Part shown: in pieces, positions 55,579 to 63,997 of the stretch
How the letters are laid out: the number at the start of each line of letters is the position of its first letter
How positions within the stretch are numbered: position 1 is the stretch's first letter
NCBI RefSeq assembly: GCF_004005475.1
Contig: NZ_RZTZ01000002.1
Coordinates: 806,001 to 870,000, forward strand
Direction of reading: 5' to 3'
DNA from: Niallia taxi
GTDB lineage: Bacteria; Bacillota; Bacilli; Bacillales; Cytobacillaceae
Length of the DNA stretch: 64,000 nucleotides
Made by a program: the position numbers and the translations under genes
Notes under the pieces: model-generated
What the model was told of the DNA's origin: nothing
Databases searched by the model: none
The model's input: the letters and a program-made list of their open reading frames with translations, nothing else

Positions 55579-55809
55579 GTGGTTTGTTCTTACATGCTGA
55601 TCAGAAGTTCGTTCCTTCGGAGACATAAATAACATACCGATATTAATTAATCCTGCAATACCAACTACGCCGTAAACAATTCTAGATAATGCTGCATCTT
55701 GTCCGCCGAAAATTGCTGCAACTAGATCCCATTGGAAGAATCCGATTAACCCCCAGTTAATTGCTCCGATAATAGTAAGAACTAATGCTGTTTTCTGTAA
55801 TGCTGTCAT
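55576..55809 (-). CDS. yuzA: DUF378 small membrane protein
   Basis: 77 residues with two helices: LQKTALVLTIIGAINWGLIGFFQWDLVAAIFGGQ and RIVYGVVGIAGLINIGMLFM. The INWGLIG...D motif is the DUF378 hallmark and length equals B. subtilis YuzA. Function unknown. GGAGG precedes ATG on the minus strand. Confidence 0.92.
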   Translation of the reverse strand: MTALQKTALVLTIIGAINWGLIGFFQWDLVAAIFGGQDAALSRIVYGVVGIAGLINIGMLFMSPKERTSDQHVRTNH

Positions 55810-56009
55810 GACTATTCCTCCTTTAGTATAGTTTGTTTTCTTAGTTTGTATTTACACTGTTTGGAGAGAAGTGAAACATATTGTGGGAAGGTAAATGTAT
55901 CCAAAAAAAGAGGAACCCAAAAAACCCCCAATCTTAACACGAAGAATAAATAATTTTATCTAACTTTGAAAGACTGGAGCAGGGGTTAATAAATAGAGAA
56001 TGGATTTAA

Positions 56010-56148
56010 AATTAGTTCGTTCTTTTTCGCGCTCGTTCCCGCTTTCTACGGGGAGGAAGCTGAGCCTCGGGGTCTCAGCATTTCCTCTATTTCCCTTAGT
56101 AGTTGAGTGGCTTCCGCTCCATACCACTAAGTTTTTTAATTATTGTTT
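56010..56148 (-). repeat. Dispersed hairpin repeat, copy 4
   Basis: On the minus strand it runs from AAAACTTAGTGGTATGGAGC to AAGAACGAACTAAT. Central stem GCTGAG(A)CC pairs with GGCTCAGC, where copy 3 has GATGAG/CTCATC, a paired base change. It lacks the inner segment found in copies 1 and 3. Fills the gap between yuzA and the SH3b gene. Confidence 0.88.
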
Positions 56149-56243
56149 TTAAATCGTATACATAAAAACCAAACTATTAATAAATAACGTTAAGTAGTTT
56201 GGTTTTGAAGGAGACTTACATACTTATATCCAAGCCTCTTGTA

Positions 56244-57113
56244 TTAATTTTTACCATAGAAGGTAATGAAGTTATCGTAACCGTCTGTATATACAAACTC
56301 TAAGTTTTTGCCTTTAGACATTTTTAATGTGATATAACCTTTTAAGTTTTTTCCTTTAGAAAGCATCTCAGACCCATCCAGTTCTTCATCCTCATAATCA
56401 ACTGCGAAGTACCAATTATCAAATACATCATAATATTTGTTGTTAACATATCCTTCTGTCACCCAGCCAACATAGTCCCTTGCTCCATAATTGGTAATAG
56501 TTAGAGGCAATGCGATATAGCTGTTATTTCCATCGAATAAATAGCTTTCCCCGTATTCATTGATTGGCTTGTCTATCTTCACTGTGAAATTGCCAATACG
56601 AACCGTTTTTCCAAATGGTACCTTGCTTACTTTTTTGGTTGCAAGCTTAGATGCATAAATATAGCCAGTTTTTCCTTCGTACGATACCTTATACATTTTA
56701 CTGCCGATTACTGATTGTGTTGTCAGCTTAGCGTTTACTGGGACAGATATCAGCTTTTTTTGTTTTTTAGATGTGTTGTCATATAGATTAGCATTGTCTT
56801 TTGTATACAGTGTGACGTTCGTTAGCTTTGTGGAAAGCTTAGAAGCATATACATAGCCTGTTTTGCCGTCAAATTTCACTTTATACATTTTATCTTTTTT
56901 GGCGCTGGCTGTTGTCAGTTTTGTGTTTACTGGGATAGACTTTATCTTTTTTGCATTGCTTTTTGTACTGCTGTATAAATTCGCAGTCGACTTTATGTAA
57001 TAAGTATAAGAAGTCGCGGCATTAGCTGTTTTGGTAAATCCAGTTTGGAATAAAAGGTTTACTGCTAATGCTAATACGATAAAAAATGATATCTTTTTGA
57101 AAAGTTTTTTCAT
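56244..57113 (-). CDS. Secreted bacterial SH3b-domain protein
   Basis: 289 residues. Signal peptide (about 1-32; FFIVLALAVNLLFQTGFTKTANAA). Two tandem SH3b repeats (about 36-95 and 100-160), each with ANLYxxxSK... and YKVxxxGKTGYxYASKL; then a beta-rich C-terminal domain (about 170-289; VRIGNFTVKIDKPINEYGES, YIALPLTITNYGARDYVGWV) of the DUF4352-like kind. Likely binds cell-wall material outside the membrane. No enzyme domain seen. Confidence 0.85.
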   Translation of the reverse strand: MKKLFKKISFFIVLALAVNLLFQTGFTKTANAATSYTYYIKSTANLYSSTKSNAKKIKSIPVNTKLTTASAKKDKMYKVKFDGKTGYVYASKLSTKLTNVTLYTKDNANLYDNTSKKQKKLISVPVNAKLTTQSVIGSKMYKVSYEGKTGYIYASKLATKKVSKVPFGKTVRIGNFTVKIDKPINEYGESYLFDGNNSYIALPLTITNYGARDYVGWVTEGYVNNKYYDVFDNWYFAVDYEDEELDGSEMLSKGKNLKGYITLKMSKGKNLEFVYTDGYDNFITFYGKN

Positions 57114-57335
57114 TGTACTTCCCCCTAATTTTCTCTCTTTTCCAAAAAAGATTTTATCATAAAAACTAGGAAAAAAGTATATGATTTATTCCAAGTTATG
57201 CTAAAATTTTTAACTTTATATGTTTGTTATCTTTATTATTACAAAATGCCCAAATTTTGGATTTTGTTATTGAGTTATATTACTTTTGAAGTGTAATATG
57301 TAATTAGAAAATTCTTTATATATAGGAGGAGAAAT

Positions 57336-57992
57336 ATGGTTTCAACTTTAGTATTAATCGGATTAATTATTGGGATTATCATATATTCGCTTACATATGT
57401 GTATGGAAAAAGTATCGCGAATTTTAAAAGAAGTATGATTGTTTTAGGGGGAGGAATTCTACTTTTACTTACTTCTGTCATAATAATCGGTGGATTTGCA
57501 GGAATGCCTTTTGGGATAATAAGCATTGGAGTAATATTCATGGCGATTATTTTTTTTATCGTCGGAAAGAATACCTTTTGGAAAAAAACGGCTTGTTTCA
57601 TTGTGTTGTTATACACCGTTGTCTTTTCAGCATACACGTATTTTAATAAAATTGACTATTGGGTTGTAGACAAAGCGAGCGTAGAAGATCAAGGTCTACT
57701 ACCATATTTGCATAATATCGAGGGAGATACATCTATAAGAGGTTATAAGCTGTTTAATATCCTTGAAGGAAGCAAAGGGATTTTTCTTACACTTGGCGAG
57801 GACATGAGTGGGAACACGATAGAATTAGTGGATGTGGAAAATAATAATGGACGTACAGAAATAAAAATCCGCACTAATTATAATAATTCACCTGAAAAGA
57901 ATCCTTATATCGTGATTGGCGTAAATAAAGTTGAGCCGGAAATCTTAATTACGGATACAGACGGCACAGTTTATAATGAAATTAATGAATGA
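57336..57992 (+). CDS. Membrane protein with extracytoplasmic domain, unknown
   Basis: 218 residues: four membrane helices (about 3-22, 34-55, 58-75, 88-108) then a soluble part of about 105 residues (DKASVEDQGLLPYLHNIEGDTSIRGYKLF...VDVENNNGRTEIKIRTNYNNSP). AGGAGG lies 7 nt before the ATG. No family recognised. Divergent from the SH3b gene. Confidence 0.7.
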   Translation: MVSTLVLIGLIIGIIIYSLTYVYGKSIANFKRSMIVLGGGILLLLTSVIIIGGFAGMPFGIISIGVIFMAIIFFIVGKNTFWKKTACFIVLLYTVVFSAYTYFNKIDYWVVDKASVEDQGLLPYLHNIEGDTSIRGYKLFNILEGSKGIFLTLGEDMSGNTIELVDVENNNGRTEIKIRTNYNNSPEKNPYIVIGVNKVEPEILITDTDGTVYNEINE

Positions 57993-58000
57993 AATCAAAT

Positions 58001-58030
58001 GAATAGAAAAAATAAAAAACTCACATAATG
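58001..58030 (+). promoter_or_regulatory. Sigma-G-like forespore promoter of sspH
   Basis: TGAATA (58001-58006), 18 bp, CATAAT (58025-58030). Sigma-F/G consensus is TGAATA and CATACTA with 17-18 bp between. It lies about 100 bp before the sspH start. Confidence 0.7.
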
Positions 58031-58127
58031 TTAAAGGAGCATTTGACCATTTTTGGAACCAAATGGACCTTTTGTTCATAAAATTAGCTAAGCAGGCAAT
58101 CTCTGATGAAGAAAGTAGGTGGAAAAA

Positions 58128-58307
58128 GTGGACATCAATAGAGCGAAACAGATCTTATCTTCTCCTGCAGAAATCGAAGTCCAATACAACGGAGTATCCA
58201 TCTGGATTGATGAGATTAAAGAGGAAGATCAGACGGCCGTTGTGCATTTAGTTGGCGGTATAGAAGAAAGAACAGAAGTAGATATTGCGAGCTTAAAAGA
58301 AATGTAA
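58128..58307 (+). CDS. sspH: Small acid-soluble spore protein, H type
   Basis: 59 residues matching the H-type SASP family: MDINRAKQILSSPAEIEVQYNGVSIWIDEI...VDIASLKEM, compare MNIQRAKEL in B. subtilis SspH. Made in the forespore, minor spore protein. GTG 58128 was chosen because AGGTGG lies 5 nt upstream and the product then starts at the conserved MDI; GTG 58119 overlaps that site. Sigma-G-like promoter upstream and own terminator. Confidence 0.93.
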   Translation: MDINRAKQILSSPAEIEVQYNGVSIWIDEIKEEDQTAVVHLVGGIEERTEVDIASLKEM

Positions 58308-58334
58308 AGGCTTTAGTATAATAATCAATAGAGG

Positions 58335-58366
58335 AAAAGCCCATGTTGGTCATCGGGCTTTTTTTG
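58335..58366 (+). terminator. Terminator after sspH
   Basis: AAAAGCCC (58335-58342) with GGGCTTTT (58355-58362), then T residues. Confidence 0.85.
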
Positions 58367-58447
58367 TATGAAGATAAAACCGCCTGTTCTAATTAAACGG
58401 TGCCTTGCATACATTTTGAAAAAGATTTGTGCTTATAGGAGGAGTTT

Positions 58448-59374
58448 ATGAAAACAGATGTCTATTTAATTAACGGTTTTTTAGGCAGCGGTAAGACGAG
58501 CACCCTGTTGAAATGCATGCAATATTTTAAGACGATGAACAAAAAATACGCGATTATCCTTAATGAATTAGGGAATGCCAATTTGGAGCAGCATTTATTT
58601 GAAGATGAGTCACTATTTGAGCTGTTAAACGGCTGTGTATGCTGCTCTGTCAAAGATGATTTGCGCACAACTCTAGATGAGGTTGCCGCTTTAGCGCATA
58701 ATCAAAAAATAGATATAGTGCTTTTAGAAGGAACAGGTGTAGCTAATCCTTCGGAAATAATCGACACCTTTCAAGAGGAGCGTTTTAAGGAACATTTTCG
58801 GCTAAAGGAAAGTATATGTGTGGTGGATGGTCTTCGTGTCAGCGAATATACGAGCATCTTTTCTAGCTCGAAGGAAGTAAGGCAGCTTCAGAAAGAGCAG
58901 ATTGAAAGAGGGAGCCTGCTTATTTTAAATAAAATGGATCAACTAACAGAAAAAGCAGCGATTGAAAAAGCAGAGAAAATAATCCGAAAATATAATAAAC
59001 AAGCACCGATTATTCATACAGCTTACGGAGATGGCATCACACTTTATTTAGACGGAAATGATACCACCATCCCTTTACCTCAAGAGGAAGAGGGAGGACA
59101 TCATCACCACCACCATCACCATCACATTAAAGCAGTTAAGCTTCATTTTAACCAAGTGGCATCAAAGCAGGATATATTAACAATGCTAGAACAGTATGAG
59201 GATAAGCTGTTTAGAGCAAAAGGAATTGTAAAAATTAAAGAAGACAAAGAATGGTATCATTTTCAGTATGCTTCAGGGCTAATGGAATGGCAAAAGCTAG
59301 ACAAAAGTCCACATTATGCAGGTGAAATTGTGCTTATTGGCGACAACCTACAAAAAGAAGAGTTACATATATAA
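58448..59374 (+). CDS. COG0523 (CobW-family) GTPase metallochaperone
   Basis: 308 residues: P-loop GFLGSGKTST at residue 10, the CxCC metal motif in NGCVCCSVKDD, Walker B-type VLLEGTGVANPSEI, the base-recognition NKMD, and a C-terminal CobW_C domain (about 225-305). A run of nine His (about residues 219-227) joins the two domains. Members load zinc, cobalt or other metals. Shorter than B. subtilis ZagA/YciC (about 400). No Zur-like box was found upstream. Followed by the ycgR/ycgQ pair. Confidence 0.9.
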   Translation: MKTDVYLINGFLGSGKTSTLLKCMQYFKTMNKKYAIILNELGNANLEQHLFEDESLFELLNGCVCCSVKDDLRTTLDEVAALAHNQKIDIVLLEGTGVANPSEIIDTFQEERFKEHFRLKESICVVDGLRVSEYTSIFSSSKEVRQLQKEQIERGSLLILNKMDQLTEKAAIEKAEKIIRKYNKQAPIIHTAYGDGITLYLDGNDTTIPLPQEEEGGHHHHHHHHHIKAVKLHFNQVASKQDILTMLEQYEDKLFRAKGIVKIKEDKEWYHFQYASGLMEWQKLDKSPHYAGEIVLIGDNLQKEELHI

Positions 59375-59383
59375 ACAGGGCAT

Positions 59384-59413
59384 GTCTGCAGGAATAATTC
59401 TGCAGACTTTTTT
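59384..59413 (+). terminator. Terminator after the COG0523 gene
   Basis: GTCTGCAG (59384-59391) with CTGCAGAC (59400-59407), then TTTTTT. Confidence 0.88.
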
Positions 59414-59506
59414 ATTAGAAGGAAAGGTAGACATAATGGAAGACTACTTCGCATAGAGTAAAAGATAGAGAGACAAGCTGTGAACAATTATTAAAAGGAG
59501 ATAGAT

Positions 59507-60511
59507 ATGTCCATACCTACTAGTATAAAAGATGTTATCGTATTTGCATTATTCCTATTTTTGATGTATTTATTTTTCTTCGGAGATGTTTCAGCCCTTC
59601 CGTTTATGGAGCAATTGCTGTCAGAGGATGTTCAATCTATTTTTATCGTTTTTCTTGCGATTTTTCTTGAGGCACTGCCTTTTCTCTTGCTTGGAGCCAT
59701 TGCTTCGTCTGTTATCAATATTTATGTATCAGAAGCAATGATTGCAAGAGTTATTCCGAAAAATCCAATCGCCGCTATATTTGTGGGGGTTCTTGTTGCT
59801 GTTATCACGCCTGTGTGTGAATGTGCAATTATCCCTGTGGTCCGCAGGCTCATTCAAAAAGGTGTTCCTGTTCATGTCGGAGTCGTATTGCTGATGTGTG
59901 CACCGATTTTAAATTTTATTGTATTCGGCAGCACCTTTTACGCATTCAGATTAAATATGCCGATTGTATACGGTAGATTTATCATTTGTGTTTTGGCTGC
60001 TGTTATCGTCGGCTTTATCATGCATCATTACTTCTCCAAAAAGAACGTTTTAAAAATGCATAAAGAAGATTTAGTCGGAAATGTTCCTATTAATGAAAAT
60101 AAAGGTGATTCCAAATGGAAAGGAATACTTCATCATACTAGCTTTGAATTTTTTGCTGTCGCTAAGTATTTCATCATTGGCGCGCTTTTTGCAGCAGTTG
60201 CACAAGTCTACTTCCAGGATGCATTATATGGGCTTGCAGGGGAGAATCCGTTTAAGGGAACGGCTGTTATGATGGCTTTAGCTTATATTCTGTCATTATG
60301 CTCAGAAGCAGATGCATTTGTGGCAGTATCTTTCGCAAAAACCTTCCAGCCAGAAGCAATTTTAGGCTTCCTTGTTTTTGGACCGATTCTGGATTTCAAA
60401 AACACGCTTGTTATGCTCGCATCCTTTCGATTTAAATTTGTACTTGTTTTTATAATCGTTGTCTCGGCAATTGTCTTTACCTTGTCCATTCTCGCAGGGT
60501 ATTTCCTATAA
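59507..60511 (+). CDS. ycgR: UPF0718/ArsP-like permease
   Basis: 334 residues, eight to ten membrane helices, like B. subtilis YcgR (UPF0718). Conserved TPVCECAIIPVVRRLIQKGVPVHVGVVLLMCAPILNF, with Cys pair, and LSLCSEADAFVAVSFAKTF, with Cys and acidic residues inside helices; these resemble metal or thiolate sites in ArsP-type permeases. Forms an operon with ycgQ (77 bp apart). Substrate unknown; metal link inferred from the COG0523 neighbour. AAAGGAG before ATG. Confidence 0.88.
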   Translation: MSIPTSIKDVIVFALFLFLMYLFFFGDVSALPFMEQLLSEDVQSIFIVFLAIFLEALPFLLLGAIASSVINIYVSEAMIARVIPKNPIAAIFVGVLVAVITPVCECAIIPVVRRLIQKGVPVHVGVVLLMCAPILNFIVFGSTFYAFRLNMPIVYGRFIICVLAAVIVGFIMHHYFSKKNVLKMHKEDLVGNVPINENKGDSKWKGILHHTSFEFFAVAKYFIIGALFAAVAQVYFQDALYGLAGENPFKGTAVMMALAYILSLCSEADAFVAVSFAKTFQPEAILGFLVFGPILDFKNTLVMLASFRFKFVLVFIIVVSAIVFTLSILAGYFL

Positions 60512-60588
60512 TTGCCGACTGAATATACTGCTGTGATAAAAGGGAGATGCTAATGTTTAAGTAGACTGTCATAAAGGAGGAAAGTTAT

Positions 60589-61377
60589 ATGAGGTTGCGG
60601 TGGAGTCCGTTGTGGCAGCTTTCGAATGAAATGCAAGGAATTATCATGATCGGTTTTAGTCTTTTGATTTTTAAGCTTTATGCGAAAAATATGATTACTG
60701 CCTTTGTTGCGCCAAAGATGGAGCCATATTTGCTTATATCGATGGGAGCATTGTTTTTGCTGGGTTTCTTTCGGCTGTTAAACAGCAATTTAAAAGGCGC
60801 TGATTGTGACTGTGATGTATGTGATGAAAATGTGCCCCCGTGGAAGCTTGCGCTAACCTATTGCTTCTTTTTAGCACCGCTTGTGTTGTTTTTTTCGATA
60901 AATGATTACTCTCTTCATGATGAAGCGTTGTCCAAGTTAACTGCCCATGATGGAAAAACAACAGAGCTTGCAAGTGGTCCGCAAACAGATGGGGAGGTAC
61001 AAGCTGTCGTTAATGATAAAAAGCAAATAGAGGTAGGAGACAATAATTATTTCCAGGTAATGGACGTACTGAACAATAAGCTTGAGGATGTGGAGGGAGC
61101 ATCAATCGTCATTAAGGGGTTTATATATAGGGAGGAAGGCTTCTCTGAAAACGAGGCAGTTATTGCTAGATATGTAATGACACATTGCATTGTGGATTTA
61201 TCTGTTTACGGGTATATGCTAAACGGGGACTTGCATGCTGCTAAAACAAATGGCTGGTATGAAATCAGAGGGACCGTTATTAAACAAGAAATGGATGGGC
61301 AAGTGATGCCGGCAATTCAAGTGGACAGCGTGAAGACAGCAGATCCGCCGAAAGACGAGTATTTATATATGTTCTAG
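60589..61377 (+). CDS. ycgQ: TIGR03943-family permease partner
   Basis: 262 residues: three membrane helices in the first 110 residues, a Cys-rich loop GADCDCDVCDEN between helices two and three, then an extracytoplasmic OB-like domain (about 140-255; ASIVIKGFIYREEGFSENEAVIARYVMTHCIVDLSVYGYML). Matches B. subtilis YcgQ, always paired with YcgR. AAAGGAGG before ATG. The Cys cluster is consistent with metal binding. Confidence 0.88.
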   Translation: MRLRWSPLWQLSNEMQGIIMIGFSLLIFKLYAKNMITAFVAPKMEPYLLISMGALFLLGFFRLLNSNLKGADCDCDVCDENVPPWKLALTYCFFLAPLVLFFSINDYSLHDEALSKLTAHDGKTTELASGPQTDGEVQAVVNDKKQIEVGDNNYFQVMDVLNNKLEDVEGASIVIKGFIYREEGFSENEAVIARYVMTHCIVDLSVYGYMLNGDLHAAKTNGWYEIRGTVIKQEMDGQVMPAIQVDSVKTADPPKDEYLYMF

Positions 61378-61435
61378 TCTAGCAATCTTGCAAATTCAAT
61401 TTCTTTCTTATAAGATAATAGTAATTAAATATTTT

Positions 61436-61519
61436 TTCGGGAGCTTGTGGAATCAGGCTGAGAGGGTGGCTAGAGTCATCGACCGTATGAACCTGTTGGG
61501 TAATGCCAGCGTAGGGAGG
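61436..61519 (+). ncRNA. TPP riboswitch (THI element)
   Basis: Core positions: P2 GCTTG/CAGGC, the conserved GGCTGAGAG, P3 GGTGGC/GTCATC, then ACCGTATGAACCTG and GGGTAATGCCAGCGTAGGGA (61498-61517). Binds thiamine pyrophosphate and controls thiMDE through the terminator just behind it. The closing P1 helix is short. Confidence 0.95.
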
Positions 61520-61535
61520 TGTACATATTATATCG

Positions 61536-61572
61536 ACACTTTGCTTAGGCGAAAGTGTTTTTTCTTTTTTAA
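61536..61572 (+). terminator. Riboswitch-controlled terminator
   Basis: ACACTTT (61536-61542) pairs with AAAGTGT (61552-61558), then TTTTTTCTTTTTT. It lies 17 nt after the TPP aptamer and 114 nt before thiM, so ligand binding should end transcription here. Confidence 0.88.
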
Positions 61573-61685
61573 GCCTTGTTTGCTAAAAAAACCTCCTTAA
61601 GGTTAGACGACTGTATGGGAGGAGTTTTACTAAACATAGGCTTTTTTTTATTGAATACTATCAAAATGGAAAGCAGGGACTAAAC

Positions 61686-62513
61686 ATGACAAACGTAAAT
61701 AATCGAAAAGATGTGGCAGGACTTCTTACAAGGATGAGAGAAAAAGCACCGCTCATCCACAATATCACAAATGTTGTGGTTACGAATTTTACAGCAAATG
61801 GTTTGCTTGCAATCGGAGCATCACCTGTGATGGCTTATGCAAAAGAAGAGGTTGGAGAAATGGCCACAGTTGCAGATGCTCTTGTATTAAATATCGGCAC
61901 ATTAACAGCTGATAATGTAGAAAGCATGATTATTGCAGGAAAAGCAGCAAATGCAGCCAACACACCTGTCATCCTTGATCCAGTCGGCGCTGGTGCCACA
62001 AGCTTTCGTACAGAAAGTATTCAGCGTATCCTAAATGATGTGAAAATCAGTCTATTAAGGGGAAATGCGGCAGAAGTTTCGAATGTGGCAGGAATGGAAG
62101 CGGAAATCAAAGGAGTTGATTCTGTTTCTTCATTAGAAGATCATGCAGTCATTGCTGTTCATGCTGCCAAAAAAATTGGTGTGCCAGTGTGTATTACAGG
62201 GGAAAGAGACGTAGTGACAGACGGACAGGAGCTTTATTATGTTGGGAATGGCCATCCTATCATGACAAAGGTAACAGGAGCAGGCTGTCTATTGTCTTCG
62301 TGTTTAGCTGCATTTATTGCCGTGGAGGACGATATTGTGCGCGCAAGCGTTGCAGGTCTTGCGGCTTATGGCATTGCTGCTGAAAAAGTAGTCAAAAGCA
62401 ATCCGGCAATTGGGCCGGGAAGCTTTCAAGCTGCCTTCTTGGACGAGCTTAACAGCATAAGTGAAGAGGATATAAACCAATACAAAAAAATCGAAGGACC
62501 ACAAGGTGAGTGA
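61686..62513 (+). CDS. thiM: Hydroxyethylthiazole kinase
   Basis: Phosphorylates 4-methyl-5-hydroxyethylthiazole with ATP, a thiamine salvage step. 275 residues, ribokinase-like fold: PLIHNITNVVVTNFTANGLLAIGASPVMAYAKEE, LDPVGAGATSFR, LLRGNAAEVSNVAG, ITGERDVVTDG, and VTGAGCLLSS with the anion-hole/catalytic Cys. First gene of the TPP-controlled operon. Confidence 0.97.
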   Translation: MTNVNNRKDVAGLLTRMREKAPLIHNITNVVVTNFTANGLLAIGASPVMAYAKEEVGEMATVADALVLNIGTLTADNVESMIIAGKAANAANTPVILDPVGAGATSFRTESIQRILNDVKISLLRGNAAEVSNVAGMEAEIKGVDSVSSLEDHAVIAVHAAKKIGVPVCITGERDVVTDGQELYYVGNGHPIMTKVTGAGCLLSSCLAAFIAVEDDIVRASVAGLAAYGIAAEKVVKSNPAIGPGSFQAAFLDELNSISEEDINQYKKIEGPQGE

Positions 62514-62514
62514 C

Positions 62515-63336
62515 ATGAAGCGCAATATAGCATTGACGATAGCAGGTTCTGACAGCGGTGGCGGTGCAGGAATACAGGCAGATTTGAAGACGTTTCAGGA
62601 GCTGGGTGTTTACGGTATGTCGGCAATTACAGCAGTGACTGCCCAAAATACGTTAGGAGTCGAAGCAGTCTATCCAATCCCGCTTGATGCGATTGAAAAA
62701 CAGATTGATGCAGTCGCAACAGATATTGGCACAGATGCAGTTAAGACTGGGATGCTCTTTGATAGTAATATTATTGAGCTTGTTGCCGCAAAAATTACTA
62801 AGTATAAATGGGATAATGTCGTAGTCGACCCTGTCATGATCGCAAAAGGCGGCGCAAGTCTGTTGCAAAGGGAAGCTATTGCTGCATTAAAACACCAACT
62901 TATCCCTTTAGCAACAGTCATTACGCCAAATATTCCAGAGGCTGAGGAGCTGACAGGCTTTTCTATTCATACGATGGAGGAAAAAAAGGAAGCAGCAAGA
63001 ACCCTCCATAGTTTTGGGGTAAAGCATGTTATTATGAAGGGTGGTCATGGAGAAGGCAATGATTTAGTAGATTTGCTCTATGATGGAAATGACTTTTTTA
63101 CCCTTGAATCGAAAAGATTAAATACAAAAAACACACACGGAACTGGCTGTACCTTTGCTGCTGCAATGGCAGCAGCATTAGCAAAAGGCATGTCTGTACA
63201 TAAGTCATTCGAAATCGCCAAAAGATTTGTGTATTTGGCAATAAAGTATGATTTAAACATTGGCAAAGGTCATGGACCGACAAATCATTGGGCATATGCT
63301 GAACATGGAACATCAAAAGAAAGCAGAGGTAAGTAA
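62515..63336 (+). CDS. thiD: Hydroxymethylpyrimidine (phosphate) kinase
   Basis: Two-step phosphorylation of HMP to HMP-PP. 273 residues, ribokinase fold: LTIAGSDSGGGAGIQADLKTFQELGVYGMSAITAVTAQNT, VVDPVMIAKGGASLL, ITPNIPEAEELTG, KGGHGEG and NTHGTGCTFAAAMAA. ATG 62515 has AAGGTGAG 4 nt upstream; GTG 62506 overlaps that site. One base separates it from thiM. Confidence 0.96.
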   Translation: MKRNIALTIAGSDSGGGAGIQADLKTFQELGVYGMSAITAVTAQNTLGVEAVYPIPLDAIEKQIDAVATDIGTDAVKTGMLFDSNIIELVAAKITKYKWDNVVVDPVMIAKGGASLLQREAIAALKHQLIPLATVITPNIPEAEELTGFSIHTMEEKKEAARTLHSFGVKHVIMKGGHGEGNDLVDLLYDGNDFFTLESKRLNTKNTHGTGCTFAAAMAAALAKGMSVHKSFEIAKRFVYLAIKYDLNIGKGHGPTNHWAYAEHGTSKESRGK

Positions 63337-63337
63337 A

Positions 63338-63997
63338 TTGGAAAGATACTCAGCAGAGAAAATCAAACAATTATTAAAGCTATACTTTATTATGGGCAGC
63401 AATAACAGTAAGCTGTCTCCTGAAGAGGTGCTGACACAAGCGTTAAAGGGCGGTATTACTATTTTTCAGTACAGGGAAAAAGGGGAAAACGCTTTAAGCG
63501 GTAAAGAAAAAATGGAGCTTGGCAAAAGACTTCAGCAGCTTTGTAAGGAGTTCAGTGTTCCATTTATTGTAAATGATGATATTGATTTAGCTCTGGAGCT
63601 TGATGCAGATGGTGTTCATATCGGTCAGGACGATGAGACGGCAGAAGCAGTCCGTGCAAAAATCGGAGCTAAAATACTCGGCGTTTCCGCTCACAGCCTT
63701 GAAGAAGTAGAATTGGCAGTACGTGCCGGTGCTGATTATGTTGGGATAGGACCAATTTATCACACAAATACAAAAAAAGATGCGAAAGAGGTCAGAGGAA
63801 CTGCTTTAATAACAGATGTTAGGAGACAAGATGTTACAATTCCAATTGTTGGTATCGGGGGAATAACAGCAGCTAATGCAGCACCAGTATTTCATGCAGG
63901 TGGAGATGGTGTTGCTGTAATTTCCGAAATAAGTGGAGCAAATCAGCCGTATGCTAATACGCAAAGCCTTCTTAATGCTTTAAATATAGAAGCTTAA
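63338..63997 (+). CDS. thiE: Thiamine-phosphate synthase
   Basis: Joins HMP-PP and thiazole phosphate to thiamine phosphate. 219 residues, TIM barrel: LYFIMGSNN, GITIFQYREKGENA, PFIVNDDIDLALELDADGVHIGQDD, GVSAHSLEEVELAVRAGADYVGIGPIYHTNTKKDA and IVGIGGITAANAAPVFHAGGDGVAVISEI. TTG 63338 has AGAGGTAAG just upstream and starts one base after thiD; the frame is open further up inside thiD but without ribosome site. The stop is at the window end. Confidence 0.95.
   Translation: MERYSAEKIKQLLKLYFIMGSNNSKLSPEEVLTQALKGGITIFQYREKGENALSGKEKMELGKRLQQLCKEFSVPFIVNDDIDLALELDADGVHIGQDDETAEAVRAKIGAKILGVSAHSLEEVELAVRAGADYVGIGPIYHTNTKKDAKEVRGTALITDVRRQDVTIPIVGIGGITAANAAPVFHAGGDGVAVISEISGANQPYANTQSLLNALNIEA

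Noticed and set aside
58063-58251. 62-codon frame overlapping sspH
   Set aside because: Shadow in another frame of sspH; sspH has the family match and ribosome site.
59101-59127. CAT/CAC run as a microsatellite
   Set aside because: It encodes the His9 run of a COG0523 protein, a normal feature of that family.
61585-61630. Second hairpin between the riboswitch terminator and thiM
   Set aside because: AAAACCTCC and GGAGGAGTTTT pair imperfectly and no T run follows.
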